17,712 nt of DNA. Source: Comamonadaceae bacterium UBA2334. Its GTDB lineage: Bacteria > Pseudomonadota > Gammaproteobacteria > Burkholderiales > Burkholderiaceae_C. The stretch lies in NCBI GenBank assembly GCA_002344885.1, contig DDUQ01000020.1:21453-39164 (forward strand), in the 5' to 3' direction. Under the pieces are notes generated by a model. It saw only the letters and a program-made list of their open reading frames with translations. It was not told the origin of the DNA and made no database searches. Positions 1 through 8,322 of the stretch are shown here, piece by piece. Made by a program: the position numbers and the translations under genes. The first letter of the stretch is position 1; each line of letters begins with the position of its first letter.

Positions 1-713
1 TGCACTTCAGATGGGTAAGTCCTGGTCAGGCGCTGTTGGCTGCCGTTGCTGACCGCTGCGGCTTCTTCTTCCAGTGCACGCATCGGCGACAGTGCCACCC
101 AAACCTGGGCCACAGCTGACAGGGTCAGCAGGGTAATCATGGCACCCAGTGCGGCTGTCAGCATGCCGTTGAACGACTGCAATGCCTGCTCGGATTCGTG
201 GAAGTCGGCCGCAACGATGAGTGTCCAGACCGTTTGGGTCTGTTCGGCGGTGTGGACCGAACGTTCAACCACCAGCAATGGCTGGCCAGCCGGTCCGCTG
301 ATCGTGTGCGTGTGCACGCTGCCGTCGGCCACCACATCGGGCGGCAGTTCAAGCGTGCCATCCCAGAGCGAGCGAGAGCGCAGCACGCCGATGCGGGCAC
401 CTGCCTGTGTGGGCTGCGCACGCCGTTCGTCGACCTGCCAGTAGCGGCCAGACAGGGGCCTTTGCCACCTCGGATCGGTCAGTCCCGCTGAGTCCATGAC
501 GGGTTGCCCTTGCGGGCCGACAGACAGGCGTGCCGCCAACTGGTCCAGGTGAATGGTCAGTTCCGACCTGAACTGTCGCGTGACATGTTCCTTGAACAGG
601 CTGCTGAGCAGCCAGCCGGCGAGCAGCATCGAGGCGGTCAGGCCCGTCAGTGTGGCCATCAGCACCCGCCAACGCAGCGAGCCTGGCCGCGCCAGGGGCC
701 ATCGCCAAATCAT
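1..713 (-). CDS. Sensor histidine kinase of a two-component system, N-terminal part (cut by left edge)
   Basis: An open frame of 237 codons starts with ATG at 713 and runs off the left edge without a stop. Visible in the sequence are a short basic N-terminus, a first membrane segment (about residues 16-40), a periplasmic region of about 145 residues with no family I recognise, a second membrane segment (about 184-208), and the start of a HAMP-like linker (SPMRALEEEAAAV). The HisKA and ATPase domains would lie outside the window, so the kinase call rests on topology and on coupling to the regulator: its ATG overlaps the regulator TGA by four bases (ATGA), typical of translational coupling. By family it is a classical inner-membrane OmpR-partner kinase. 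It probably senses a periplasmic or membrane redox/ligand cue relayed with the PepSY protein; that role is inferred. The open frame on the same strand ending at 726 is a different frame and is not the gene. Confidence 0.85.
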   Translation of the reverse strand, partial: MIWRWPLARPGSLRWRVLMATLTGLTASMLLAGWLLSSLFKEHVTRQFRSELTIHLDQLAARLSVGPQGQPVMDSAGLTDPRWQRPLSGRYWQVDERRAQPTQAGARIGVLRSRSLWDGTLELPPDVVADGSVHTHTISGPAGQPLLVVERSVHTAEQTQTVWTLIVAADFHESEQALQSFNGMLTAALGAMITLLTLSAVAQVWVALSPMRALEEEAAAVSNGSQQRLTRTYPSEV

Positions 714-1372
714 GACGGTGCCACAAGTCTGTAGCCCAGACCCCTGACCGTTTCGATGTGCGAGGCCCCCAGCTTTTTGCGCAGTCGCCCGACGAACACT
801 TCGATGGTGTTGGAGTCCCGGTCGCTGTCCTGGGCGTAGATGTGTTCAGTCAGTTCAGTTCTGGACACGACGGCACCGGGATGATGCATCAGGTAGGCCA
901 GCACTTTGAACTCGTGGCTGGTCAGGTTGATGCTCTGGCCGTCGAGCGTCACGAGCCCGGAGCGGGTGTCCAGCTGAACCGGCCCACACGACAACACGGG
1001 TGACGACAGCCCGCTGGACCTTCGGATCAACCCCCTCAAACGGGCAAGCAATTCTGCCGTGTGGAAGGGTTTGGTCAGGTAGTCGTCCGCGCCCGCATCG
1101 ATGCCGGTGACCTTGTCGTGCCAGTTGTCGCGCGCGGTCAGGATCAGCACTGGCATGTGGCGCCCGGATGAGCGCCAGCGCCTGAGCACGGTCAACCCAT
1201 CCATTTGTGGCAAGCCCAGGTCAAGCACAACGGCATCGAAGGGTTCGGTATCACCCAGCGCCCAGGCATCCTGCCCGTTCACGCTCACGTCCACGCTGTA
1301 GCCGGCCTGCTGCAGTGCCATGTCGAGCTGTCGGTTCAGCGTGGGTTCGTCCTCTACCAGCAAAACTCTCAC
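710..1372 (-). CDS. OmpR/PhoB-family DNA-binding response regulator
   Basis: 220 residues, the usual length for the family. The N-terminal receiver domain (about 1-118) shows the acidic pair (E7, D8), the phospho-acceptor D51 in VVLDLGLPQMDG, T79 in LILTA and K101 in TKPF. The C-terminal winged helix (about 128-220) ends with the usual GLGYRL motif before LVAPS. The start is GTG at 1372, with AAGGA six bases upstream. It is the second gene of a PepSY-regulator-kinase operon, 18 bp after the PepSY gene, and overlaps the kinase by four bases. Regulators of this class bind direct repeats with an 11-bp period. Matching 11-bp repeats stand in front of this operon (1785-1824) and in front of the cytochrome operon (2097-2135), so I infer it controls both. 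It resembles QseB/PmrA/TctD-type regulators, but I cannot choose a specific name. Confidence 0.95.
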   Translation of the reverse strand: MRVLLVEDEPTLNRQLDMALQQAGYSVDVSVNGQDAWALGDTEPFDAVVLDLGLPQMDGLTVLRRWRSSGRHMPVLILTARDNWHDKVTGIDAGADDYLTKPFHTAELLARLRGLIRRSSGLSSPVLSCGPVQLDTRSGLVTLDGQSINLTSHEFKVLAYLMHHPGAVVSRTELTEHIYAQDSDRDSNTIEVFVGRLRKKLGASHIETVRGLGYRLVAPS

Positions 1373-1390
1373 GGGTCATCCTTGGTGGGT

Positions 1391-1735
1391 TCAGGGTTGT
1401 TTCGTTCGTTTTGAAGCGCTGCCCGGCTTGGAAAGCATGTCACCTGTTTTCGCGTCCAGCTTGATTTTGACCAGTTCGCCGCCTGCTTCGATCTGTTTGA
1501 TTTCGTAAATCCACCGCCCACCTTTGTGCTCCAGTTCCACCTCCAGCACTTGGCCACCCGGGCGTTGTCGGTCCAGTTGTTGGATCACCTGGGCCAGCGG
1601 CAGCACATCGCCACGCTGGAGGGCCTGGCGGGCACGTTCGTGGTCGCCATCGCTGGCCGATGTGGCCGTTGCCAGTGACAAGGTCGCGACCATTGCGGCT
1701 GCGGCTCGGATCGTGTGGAAAGAGCATGCGTTCAT
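1391..1735 (-). CDS. Secreted PepSY-domain protein
   Basis: 114 residues from the ATG at 1735. I chose this start because it gives a normal signal peptide (R10, then a hydrophobic Ala-rich stretch to about residue 28) and because the candidate -10 element at 1768-1773 would place the transcript start near 1761, excluding the longer in-frame starts at 1786 and 1819. The ribosome site is weak. The mature part (about 36-102) has the PepSY pattern: helix with ARQAL, then VLEVELEHKGGRWIYEIK and IKLDAKTGDML. PepSY modules are small periplasmic domains often found beside two-component systems and thought to modulate partner proteins; the role here is inferred. It is the first gene of the operon with the regulator and kinase and diverges from the cytochrome operon. 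The C-terminal end is basic and Ser-rich (SKPGSASKRTKQP). Confidence 0.88.
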   Translation of the reverse strand: MNACSFHTIRAAAAMVATLSLATATSASDGDHERARQALQRGDVLPLAQVIQQLDRQRPGGQVLEVELEHKGGRWIYEIKQIEAGGELVKIKLDAKTGDMLSKPGSASKRTKQP

Positions 1736-1767
1736 GCAGGTAGCATCGGTCGAGTGAGGATGGGCTG

Positions 1768-1824
1768 ATTGTGCGGATGTCGGCATGAACGCGGGATGAA
1801 CAGCGCCTTCATGGCGCATTCAAG
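1768..1824 (-). promoter_or_regulatory. Operator and -10 element for the PepSY-regulator-kinase operon
   Basis: Read on the plus strand, 1785-1824 holds four 7-base half-sites separated by 4-base spacers: ATGAACG, ATGAACA, CTTCATG and ATTCAAG. The cores TGAA (1786, 1797) and TTCA (1808, 1819) are each exactly 11 bp apart, so two direct repeats face two inverted ones. On the minus strand the site is followed by 11 bp and then CACAAT (1768-1773), a plausible -10 hexamer. Eleven-bp periodicity with the site replacing the -35 is typical of promoters activated by OmpR/PhoB-type regulators. The same layout recurs at 2097-2152. Binding by the regulator encoded at 710-1372 is inferred. Confidence 0.72.
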
Positions 1825-1883
1825 GCCAATTGCGCACCATGCCGCCCAGTCCGAGTTTGGACTGCACTGACAGGAACCATGAC

Positions 1884-2048
1884 ATGAACCCGCACATTTC
1901 TTCTTTTGTTGCCAGGCTTTCCCTGGCTGTGTTGCCGACGCTGTGGCTGGTTGCAACGACCGCATTTTTCAGCTTGCCCTGGAGCCTGGGGCACCACCCG
2001 GGTGATGACCCTGCACCCAGCGTCATCGCACCACGGCACCTCACATGA
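1884..2048 (+). CDS. Possible 54-residue small membrane protein, unknown function
   Basis: The ATG at 1884 is preceded by AGGAA with a 7-base gap, a good ribosome site. The 54-residue product has a short N-terminus with H4 and R11, a single hydrophobic segment (about residues 8-32, rich in Leu, Ala, Phe and Trp) and a Pro/His/Asp-containing tail (LGHHPGDDPAP). I do not recognise a family. It lies in the gap between the PepSY operon and the SHP gene, reading toward the cytochromes and ending 48 bp before the second operator. It could be a one-pass membrane peptide, a secreted peptide with a signal sequence, or a chance frame. Support is the strong ribosome site and the coherent membrane segment; against it is the absence of a clear promoter on this strand. 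Confidence 0.5.
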   Translation: MNPHISSFVARLSLAVLPTLWLVATTAFFSLPWSLGHHPGDDPAPSVIAPRHLT

Positions 2049-2096
2049 CGGAGGCATGTCGTCGTTCGACGCAGGTGGCCAGATGCTTTTCGCAAG

Positions 2097-2152
2097 CTGA
2101 ACGGCACCTGAACGTGAGCTTCAGCATGCGTTCAAGTCGGGTTGCCAACAAT
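2097..2152 (+). promoter_or_regulatory. Operator and -10 element for the SHP-DHC-cytochrome b operon
   Basis: Four 7-base half-sites with spacers of 4, 3 and 4 bases lie at 2097-2135: CTGAACG, CTGAACG (identical), GCTTCAG and CGTTCAA. Their cores TGAA (2098, 2109) and TTCA (2120, 2131) are exactly 11 bp apart throughout, the same geometry as at 1785-1824. Eleven bp after the site comes AACAAT (2147-2152), a -10-like hexamer at the same distance as CACAAT in the divergent promoter. A transcript would begin near 2159, about 35 bases ahead of the SHP start codon at 2194. Control by the neighbouring response regulator is inferred from this shared layout. Confidence 0.75.
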
Positions 2153-2193
2153 GGCCCGACATCCCCATTCCACCATCTTTGAAAGATTCCGCC

Positions 2194-2649
2194 ATGAACT
2201 CTGATGTGTTGTCTCCCTCGCCTGAATGCCAGTTGGGTCAATCGCAAAGACGTGTTTGGGTCGGCATGTGTATGGCAGCCTTGGCCCTGGTGTCAGGCAC
2301 TGCCGCTCAGGCGGCCGACACCTCGGCTGCCGAGCAGTTGCAGCGCTGGAGTGCAGAGGCCAAAACCGTTGCCAGCGCTGACCGAGGCAAGCTCTTTTTC
2401 ACTGCGAAGCACGGTGGCGAGTGGGGCTGTGGCTCGTGCCATCACGCGCCCCCCACCACTGAGGGCAAGCATGCCACCACGGGCAAAGCCATTGCGCCGC
2501 TGGCCCCTGGCTTCAACCCCAAAGCGTTCACCGACACGGCCAAGGTGGACAAATGGTTCCGTCGCAACTGCAAAGACGTGCTCAGCCGTGAATGCACTGC
2601 CCCTGAAAAGGCCGACGTGATGGCCTACCTGCTGTCCCTCAAACCCTGA
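2194..2649 (+). CDS. SHP-type monohaem cytochrome c (DUF1924 / sphaeroides haem protein family)
   Basis: 151 residues from the ATG at 2194 (GAAAG about 8 bases upstream; an in-frame TTG at 2179 is less likely). A signal peptide spans about residues 1-41, ending in TAAQA-A. The single haem site is C79-G-S-C82-H83. The rest follows the SHP pattern: GKHATTGKAIAPLAP, NPKAFTD, then VDKWFRRN-C with a second Cys eight residues later (C126, C134) and a TAPEKADVMAYLLSL end. In Rhodobacter sphaeroides SHP an Asn beside a disulfide-bridged Cys is the second haem ligand and leaves to let O2 or NO bind; N125 here occupies that place by motif. The protein is therefore expected to be a periplasmic ligand-binding cytochrome reduced by the DHC protein encoded next. 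First gene of the cytochrome operon. Confidence 0.92.
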   Translation: MNSDVLSPSPECQLGQSQRRVWVGMCMAALALVSGTAAQAADTSAAEQLQRWSAEAKTVASADRGKLFFTAKHGGEWGCGSCHHAPPTTEGKHATTGKAIAPLAPGFNPKAFTDTAKVDKWFRRNCKDVLSRECTAPEKADVMAYLLSLKP

Positions 2650-3255
2650 ATGCCTCACACGGCCAACCCCTTTCTGTACCGAGCACCCAACATGCACCGC
2701 TTGCCCAACTTTGCTGCCGCGCGCCCGCACCCCACGTTCGTCCGCACGATTGCCCGCACCCTGGCCGGTGCTTCGCTGGCCCTGGCCACCCTGCTGGCCG
2801 TTGCACCTGCCCATGCTGACAGCCGCAACATGCTGCCGCGCAACCCGCTGCCGGTCTACACGCAGGAATGCGCGGCCTGCCACATGGCGTTTGCCCCCGG
2901 CTTTTTGCCCGCCAAATCTTGGCAACACATGATGGGCAGCCTCGACAAGCACTTCGGCACCGATGCGTCACTGGACGCTGCCACGGTGCAGCAAATTGCC
3001 ACCTGGCTCGCGGCCAACGCCGGTACCTACAAACGAGTGGCCGAGGCCCCGCCCGAAGACCGCATGACACGCGCCGCGTGGTTCGAGCGCAAGCACCGAA
3101 AGATTGACCCGCAGGTGTGGAAGCACACCTCCGTCAAGAGCGCGGCCAACTGCTTGGCCTGCCACACGCGTGCAGACAAAGGCAATTACGACGACGACAG
3201 CGTGGCGTATCCGCAAGGGTTGCCCGCCCGCTTTCGCACCGGCTGGAACGACTGA
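2650..3255 (+). CDS. Dihaem cytochrome c (DHC-type), periplasmic
   Basis: 201 residues if translation begins at the ATG directly abutting the SHP stop codon. An internal ATG at 2692 would give 187 residues and a more ordinary signal peptide; neither has a strong ribosome site. The hydrophobic signal segment (about residues 38-56) ends in AHA before DS. Two haem sites are visible, C74-A-A-C77-H78 and C168-L-A-C171-H172, separated by a helical linker containing DxATVQQIATWLAANAG. This matches the DHC family, whose members are electron donors to SHP. The zero gap to the SHP gene and the membrane cytochrome b gene 18 bp downstream support a membrane-to-DHC-to-SHP electron chain in the periplasm. 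Confidence 0.92.
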   Translation: MPHTANPFLYRAPNMHRLPNFAAARPHPTFVRTIARTLAGASLALATLLAVAPAHADSRNMLPRNPLPVYTQECAACHMAFAPGFLPAKSWQHMMGSLDKHFGTDASLDAATVQQIATWLAANAGTYKRVAEAPPEDRMTRAAWFERKHRKIDPQVWKHTSVKSAANCLACHTRADKGNYDDDSVAYPQGLPARFRTGWND

Positions 3256-3273
3256 ACCCAGGAGCCACGTACC

Positions 3274-4065
3274 ATGAACACCCCTTCTTTTTCCGCCATG
3301 CAAGCCAGCGCAGCCATGGGTGCCGCTGCCGGTACTGCAACGGGCGACAAACCCGCCTCGCCTGCAAAGGCCACCACGCAAGTGCCCTCGCGTCGCCTCA
3401 TCGACGCCCCTACCAGGGCCTTCCACTGGTTGTTTGCGCTGTGCTTCGTGGGTGCCTACCTGAGTGCCGATGGCGAACGCTGGCGGCTGTTGCACGTGGT
3501 GCTGGGTTACAGCATGGCTGGTTTGCTGACGTTTCGCGTGCTGTACGGGCTGGTAGGCCCCAAGCAGGTTCGCCTGACGGCCTTGGGGGCCAAACTGGCA
3601 GGCGGGAGGGCCTGGCTGCACAGCCTGTGGCGCGCACGCTCGCCAGGCGACGTCAACTGGCGTCAGGGCCAGAACCTGTTCATGGCGCTGGCCGTTGTGG
3701 CCTTGCTGGTGCTGGTGGTGCCCATCACCCTCACCGGCTATGCATCGTTCAACGAATGGGGCGGCGACTGGCTGGGCGAAATCCACGAAGCAGTGGGCGA
3801 GGCCTTTCTGTGGGTGGTGGTGGGGCACCTGGCCGCAATTGCAGGTTTGAGCTGGTTGCGTCGCAAAAACGTGGCCGCACCCATGTTCACCGGGCGCACG
3901 GAAGGCCGTGGCCCCAATGTGGCCAAGCGCAACCACGTCTGGCTGGCATGCTTGCTGTGCGCAGCGGTGCTGGGCTACGTGGCGTGGGAGTGGCAGCAGG
4001 CGCCCAACGGGCTGGTCAGCCTGAGCAGCCTCCCCACAACGGATGACCGGGAACATGACGATTGA
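3274..4065 (+). CDS. Cytochrome b561-type membrane protein (cytochrome b domain)
   Basis: 263 residues; AGGAG lies 9 bases before the ATG. After a soluble Ala-rich N-terminus (1-40) come about five predicted membrane segments (about 50-65, 73-94, 134-156, 174-195, 222-238). Histidines in or beside these segments (H51 in FHWLF, H74 in LLHVV, H171 in EIHEAVG, H185 in GHLAAI) are the probable haem b ligands, as in the prokaryotic cytochrome b561 family. It would pass electrons from the quinone pool to the periplasmic DHC protein. It is the third gene of the SHP-DHC-cytochrome b cluster. The 40-residue soluble extension before the first helix is longer than usual; a later start is possible but has no better ribosome site that I noticed. 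Confidence 0.9.
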   Translation: MNTPSFSAMQASAAMGAAAGTATGDKPASPAKATTQVPSRRLIDAPTRAFHWLFALCFVGAYLSADGERWRLLHVVLGYSMAGLLTFRVLYGLVGPKQVRLTALGAKLAGGRAWLHSLWRARSPGDVNWRQGQNLFMALAVVALLVLVVPITLTGYASFNEWGGDWLGEIHEAVGEAFLWVVVGHLAAIAGLSWLRRKNVAAPMFTGRTEGRGPNVAKRNHVWLACLLCAAVLGYVAWEWQQAPNGLVSLSSLPTTDDREHDD

Positions 4066-4081
4066 GTTCCCCCGTCGCCTG

Positions 4082-4099
4082 CACCCGCACGCGCGGGTG
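4082..4099 (+). terminator. Perfect 7-bp hairpin between cytochrome b and rubredoxin genes
   Basis: CACCCGC and GCGGGTG pair perfectly around a 4-base loop, 16 bases after the cytochrome b stop. There is no following T-run, so it is not a canonical intrinsic terminator. It may lower read-through into the rubredoxin gene or protect the upstream mRNA end; either role is inferred. Confidence 0.4.
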
Positions 4100-4143
4100 G
4101 CGGGTGGCATCAACCATTGATCAACTGAAAAGAGGCGTACAAC

Positions 4144-4308
4144 ATGAAGACGTATATGTGTGTGGTGTGTGGGTTTGTGTATGACGAGGCCGAAGGCCGA
4201 CCCGAAGACGGCATTGCGCCCGGCACACGCTGGGCCGATGTGCCCGCCGACTGGATGTGCCCCGATTGCAGCGTGGGCAAAGAGCGGTTTGAAATGGTTG
4301 AAATCTGA
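4144..4308 (+). CDS. Rubredoxin
   Basis: 54 residues, the normal size. The two iron-binding knuckles are clear: C6-V-V-C9-G and C39-P-D-C42, with the family hallmarks YDEAEG, GIAPGTRWADVP and DW before the second knuckle. AGAGG lies 8 bases before the ATG. Rubredoxins are small one-iron electron carriers of the cytoplasm. The gene follows the cytochrome b gene by 78 bp with a hairpin between them, so it may be the last gene of the cytochrome operon or transcribed at a different level. In other bacteria rubredoxins serve alkane hydroxylases, oxygen or peroxide detoxification and haem-protein assembly; which applies here cannot be told. Confidence 0.96.
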   Translation: MKTYMCVVCGFVYDEAEGRPEDGIAPGTRWADVPADWMCPDCSVGKERFEMVEI

Positions 4309-4392
4309 ACAAGCGATTGACATTGGCCAACGCACCTGGTCGCTTCGCCTCGCCGTGGAGCGGGTCGCGCATGGCGACTGGGTTGCTGTCTT

Positions 4393-4500
4393 GCATAAAA
4401 AAAATGCTGCTGGGGCTTGTCCATGATAGCTTCTTTGCTATCAAATAAATTTGATAGCATTGTTGTCAATGAGAAAAAGCGCTGGAGCCTTTTTTTGTCA
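4393..4500. repeat. Dispersed intergenic hairpin repeat, Comamonadaceae-like
   Basis: This AT-rich island in GC-rich DNA is bounded by GCAT plus a run of eight A at the left and a run of seven T followed by GTCATGC at the right. Inside it GATAGC (4425-4430) pairs with GCTATC (4437-4442). The overlapping arm at 4436-4446 pairs perfectly over 11 bases with 4449-4459, so two hairpins would compete. Phrases such as GGCTTGTCCAT and AAGCGCTGGAGCC resemble, from memory, a family of intergenic repeats widespread in Acidovorax, Polaromonas and relatives. I cannot confirm copies elsewhere from this window. Confidence 0.6.
4476..4497 (+). terminator. Possible intrinsic terminator at the right end of the repeat
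   Basis: AAAAAGCGCTGG is followed by AGCC and a run of seven T. GCT/AGC and the A-run/T-run can fold into an imperfect stem ending in the T-run. It would stop transcription from the rubredoxin gene before the binding-protein gene. The GC core of the stem is short, so strength is uncertain. Confidence 0.4.
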
Positions 4501-4537
4501 TGCGCGATGTGGCTGTGAGGCCCGCGTAACAAGCGGT

Positions 4538-4565
4538 GTCACAAGCGGTTTGCAGTGCGTAGAAT
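4538..4565 (+). promoter_or_regulatory. Candidate promoter of the binding-protein/hybrid-kinase operon
   Basis: GTCACA (4538-4543), a 16-base gap and TAGAAT (4560-4565) fit a sigma-70 promoter, four of six and five of six consensus bases respectively. The -35 lies inside a tandem of two identical ACAAGCGGT motifs (4529-4537 and 4541-4549, 12-bp period), a possible activator or repressor site. The start codon is about 60 bases downstream of the expected transcript start. Confidence 0.4.
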
Positions 4566-4632
4566 GGGCGCATCCGCCCTTGAGAGGCGGTGTCCCGGCG
4601 TCCGCTGTTGCATCATCCATCAGGAGCAGCCC

Positions 4633-5670
4633 ATGTGCCTTCATCAATCTGTTCGCGCCGGCGTGGCCGCTCTGGCGTTGTCGTTGGGGGCGTTTGCTCC
4701 TGCCATGGCCACCGACGTGTTTCTGGTGGCCAGCTACCACGAGACGGATGTGTGTGGCCAGCCGCAGTACAAGGCGGCCATGGACGCGCTGAAGCAAGGG
4801 GGGTTTGCCAACCTCACGTCCAAGGGCTACTTCCTGGACACACGGGTCCGCTCGAAGGAAGACGTGGCCAAGGACATCGAGCAGATTAAGAAAGACATCC
4901 GCGCGGCCAAGCCCAAGTTCGTGTTCACCATCGACGACCCGGCGTTTGCCATGCTTTACGAAGAGGTGCTCAAGCAACCCGACACCAAGCTGGTGTTCAC
5001 TGGCTTGAACCGCAGCCTGGACTTCTACAACCAGAAGGCCCCGTTCCTGAGCAAGCGGACGCCCTCGGCAAACATCACCGGCATTTTTGAATACATCTTC
5101 ATGCGTGAGCAGTTCGACATGCTGGAGACCGTGCTCAAACGTCCGGTGAAGAAGGTGGCGGTGCTGCATTCGACCGACCCGGTGGGCATCATCCTGAAGG
5201 ACCAGATCATGGCGGAACTCAAGGGCACGAAGTACGAGGACAGCCTGGTGATGTTCGCGGCCGAGGACATTCCCACCATGCTGAAGCACGCCAAAACCAT
5301 CAACGACACCACAGACATCGACGCCTACATTCCCGTCACCATGTCAACGGTTGACCCGTCTGACAACACCCGCAAAACGATGGAAAAGGTCGCACCCATG
5401 CTGACCAAGGCCATCCGCAAGATCGACATTTCTCTCAACTCATCGTTCACCGAGTATGGTTTCTTCGGTGGCGTGAGCATCGACTTCTACCAGATGGGCT
5501 TCCAGTCGGGCTTCCAGGCGGTCAAGCTGCTCAAGGGCGGTGCCATCAAGGACGCACCGGTGGAAGATGCCAAGCGTTCCATCATTGCCATCAACCGCAA
5601 GCGCATGCAGGAGCTGGGCATCAAGCTCAGCCCGCAGGCGCAAGGTGTGGTGGACAAGTGGATCCAGTGA
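4633..5670 (+). CDS. Secreted periplasmic binding protein (ABC substrate-binding-like) paired with a sensor kinase
   Basis: 345 residues from the ATG at 4633, chosen because AGGAG lies 6 bases upstream and a signal peptide follows at once (hydrophobic residues about 9-25, cleavage after AMA at 26). The mature part has alternating beta/alpha segments typical of type I periplasmic binding proteins: TDVFLVASYHETD, PKFVFTIDDPAFAML, TKLVFTGLNR, VKKVAVLHSTDPVG, then YIPVTMSTVD and FGGVSIDFYQMGFQSG. It looks related to the ABC_sub_bind group (COG2984-like), whose ligands vary; I cannot name the ligand. No permease or ATPase gene is adjacent. Instead a hybrid kinase follows after 9 bp, so the likely job is to present a ligand to that kinase, as LuxP does for LuxQ. 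That role is inferred. Confidence 0.85.
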   Translation: MCLHQSVRAGVAALALSLGAFAPAMATDVFLVASYHETDVCGQPQYKAAMDALKQGGFANLTSKGYFLDTRVRSKEDVAKDIEQIKKDIRAAKPKFVFTIDDPAFAMLYEEVLKQPDTKLVFTGLNRSLDFYNQKAPFLSKRTPSANITGIFEYIFMREQFDMLETVLKRPVKKVAVLHSTDPVGIILKDQIMAELKGTKYEDSLVMFAAEDIPTMLKHAKTINDTTDIDAYIPVTMSTVDPSDNTRKTMEKVAPMLTKAIRKIDISLNSSFTEYGFFGGVSIDFYQMGFQSGFQAVKLLKGGAIKDAPVEDAKRSIIAINRKRMQELGIKLSPQAQGVVDKWIQ

Positions 5671-5679
5671 CGACGGTGC

Positions 5680-8307
<2,628 letters not shown>

Positions 8308-8322
<15 letters not shown>

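Larger units (their letters stand above)
4309..4632. other. Noncoding stretch between the rubredoxin and binding-protein genes
   Basis: No convincing gene lies here. An open frame running into the next gene from 4555 begins upstream of a good ribosome site and lacks one itself, so I treat it as untranslated leader. The stretch holds a hairpin-rich repeat (about 4393-4500), a terminator-like T-run, a duplicated 9-base motif, a promoter candidate, and a short leader with a 5-bp stem around GGGCG/CGCCC near 4566-4579. Confidence 0.75.

Noticed and set aside
349..726. A 125-codon minus-strand frame over the kinase start
   Set aside because: A neighbouring frame on the same strand (start at 713) gives proper membrane segments, overlaps the regulator stop in the usual ATGA manner and stays open to the left edge.
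2968..4335. A 455-codon open frame on the minus strand opposite the DHC, cytochrome b and rubredoxin genes
   Set aside because: The plus strand here carries three recognisable proteins with intact haem and metal motifs. The antisense product is His/Gly/Arg/Gln-rich without any family pattern, as expected of a GC-rich shadow frame.
4555..4632. Longer N-terminus for the binding protein
   Set aside because: It would place 26 polar residues before the signal peptide, while AGGAG stands correctly before the ATG at 4633.
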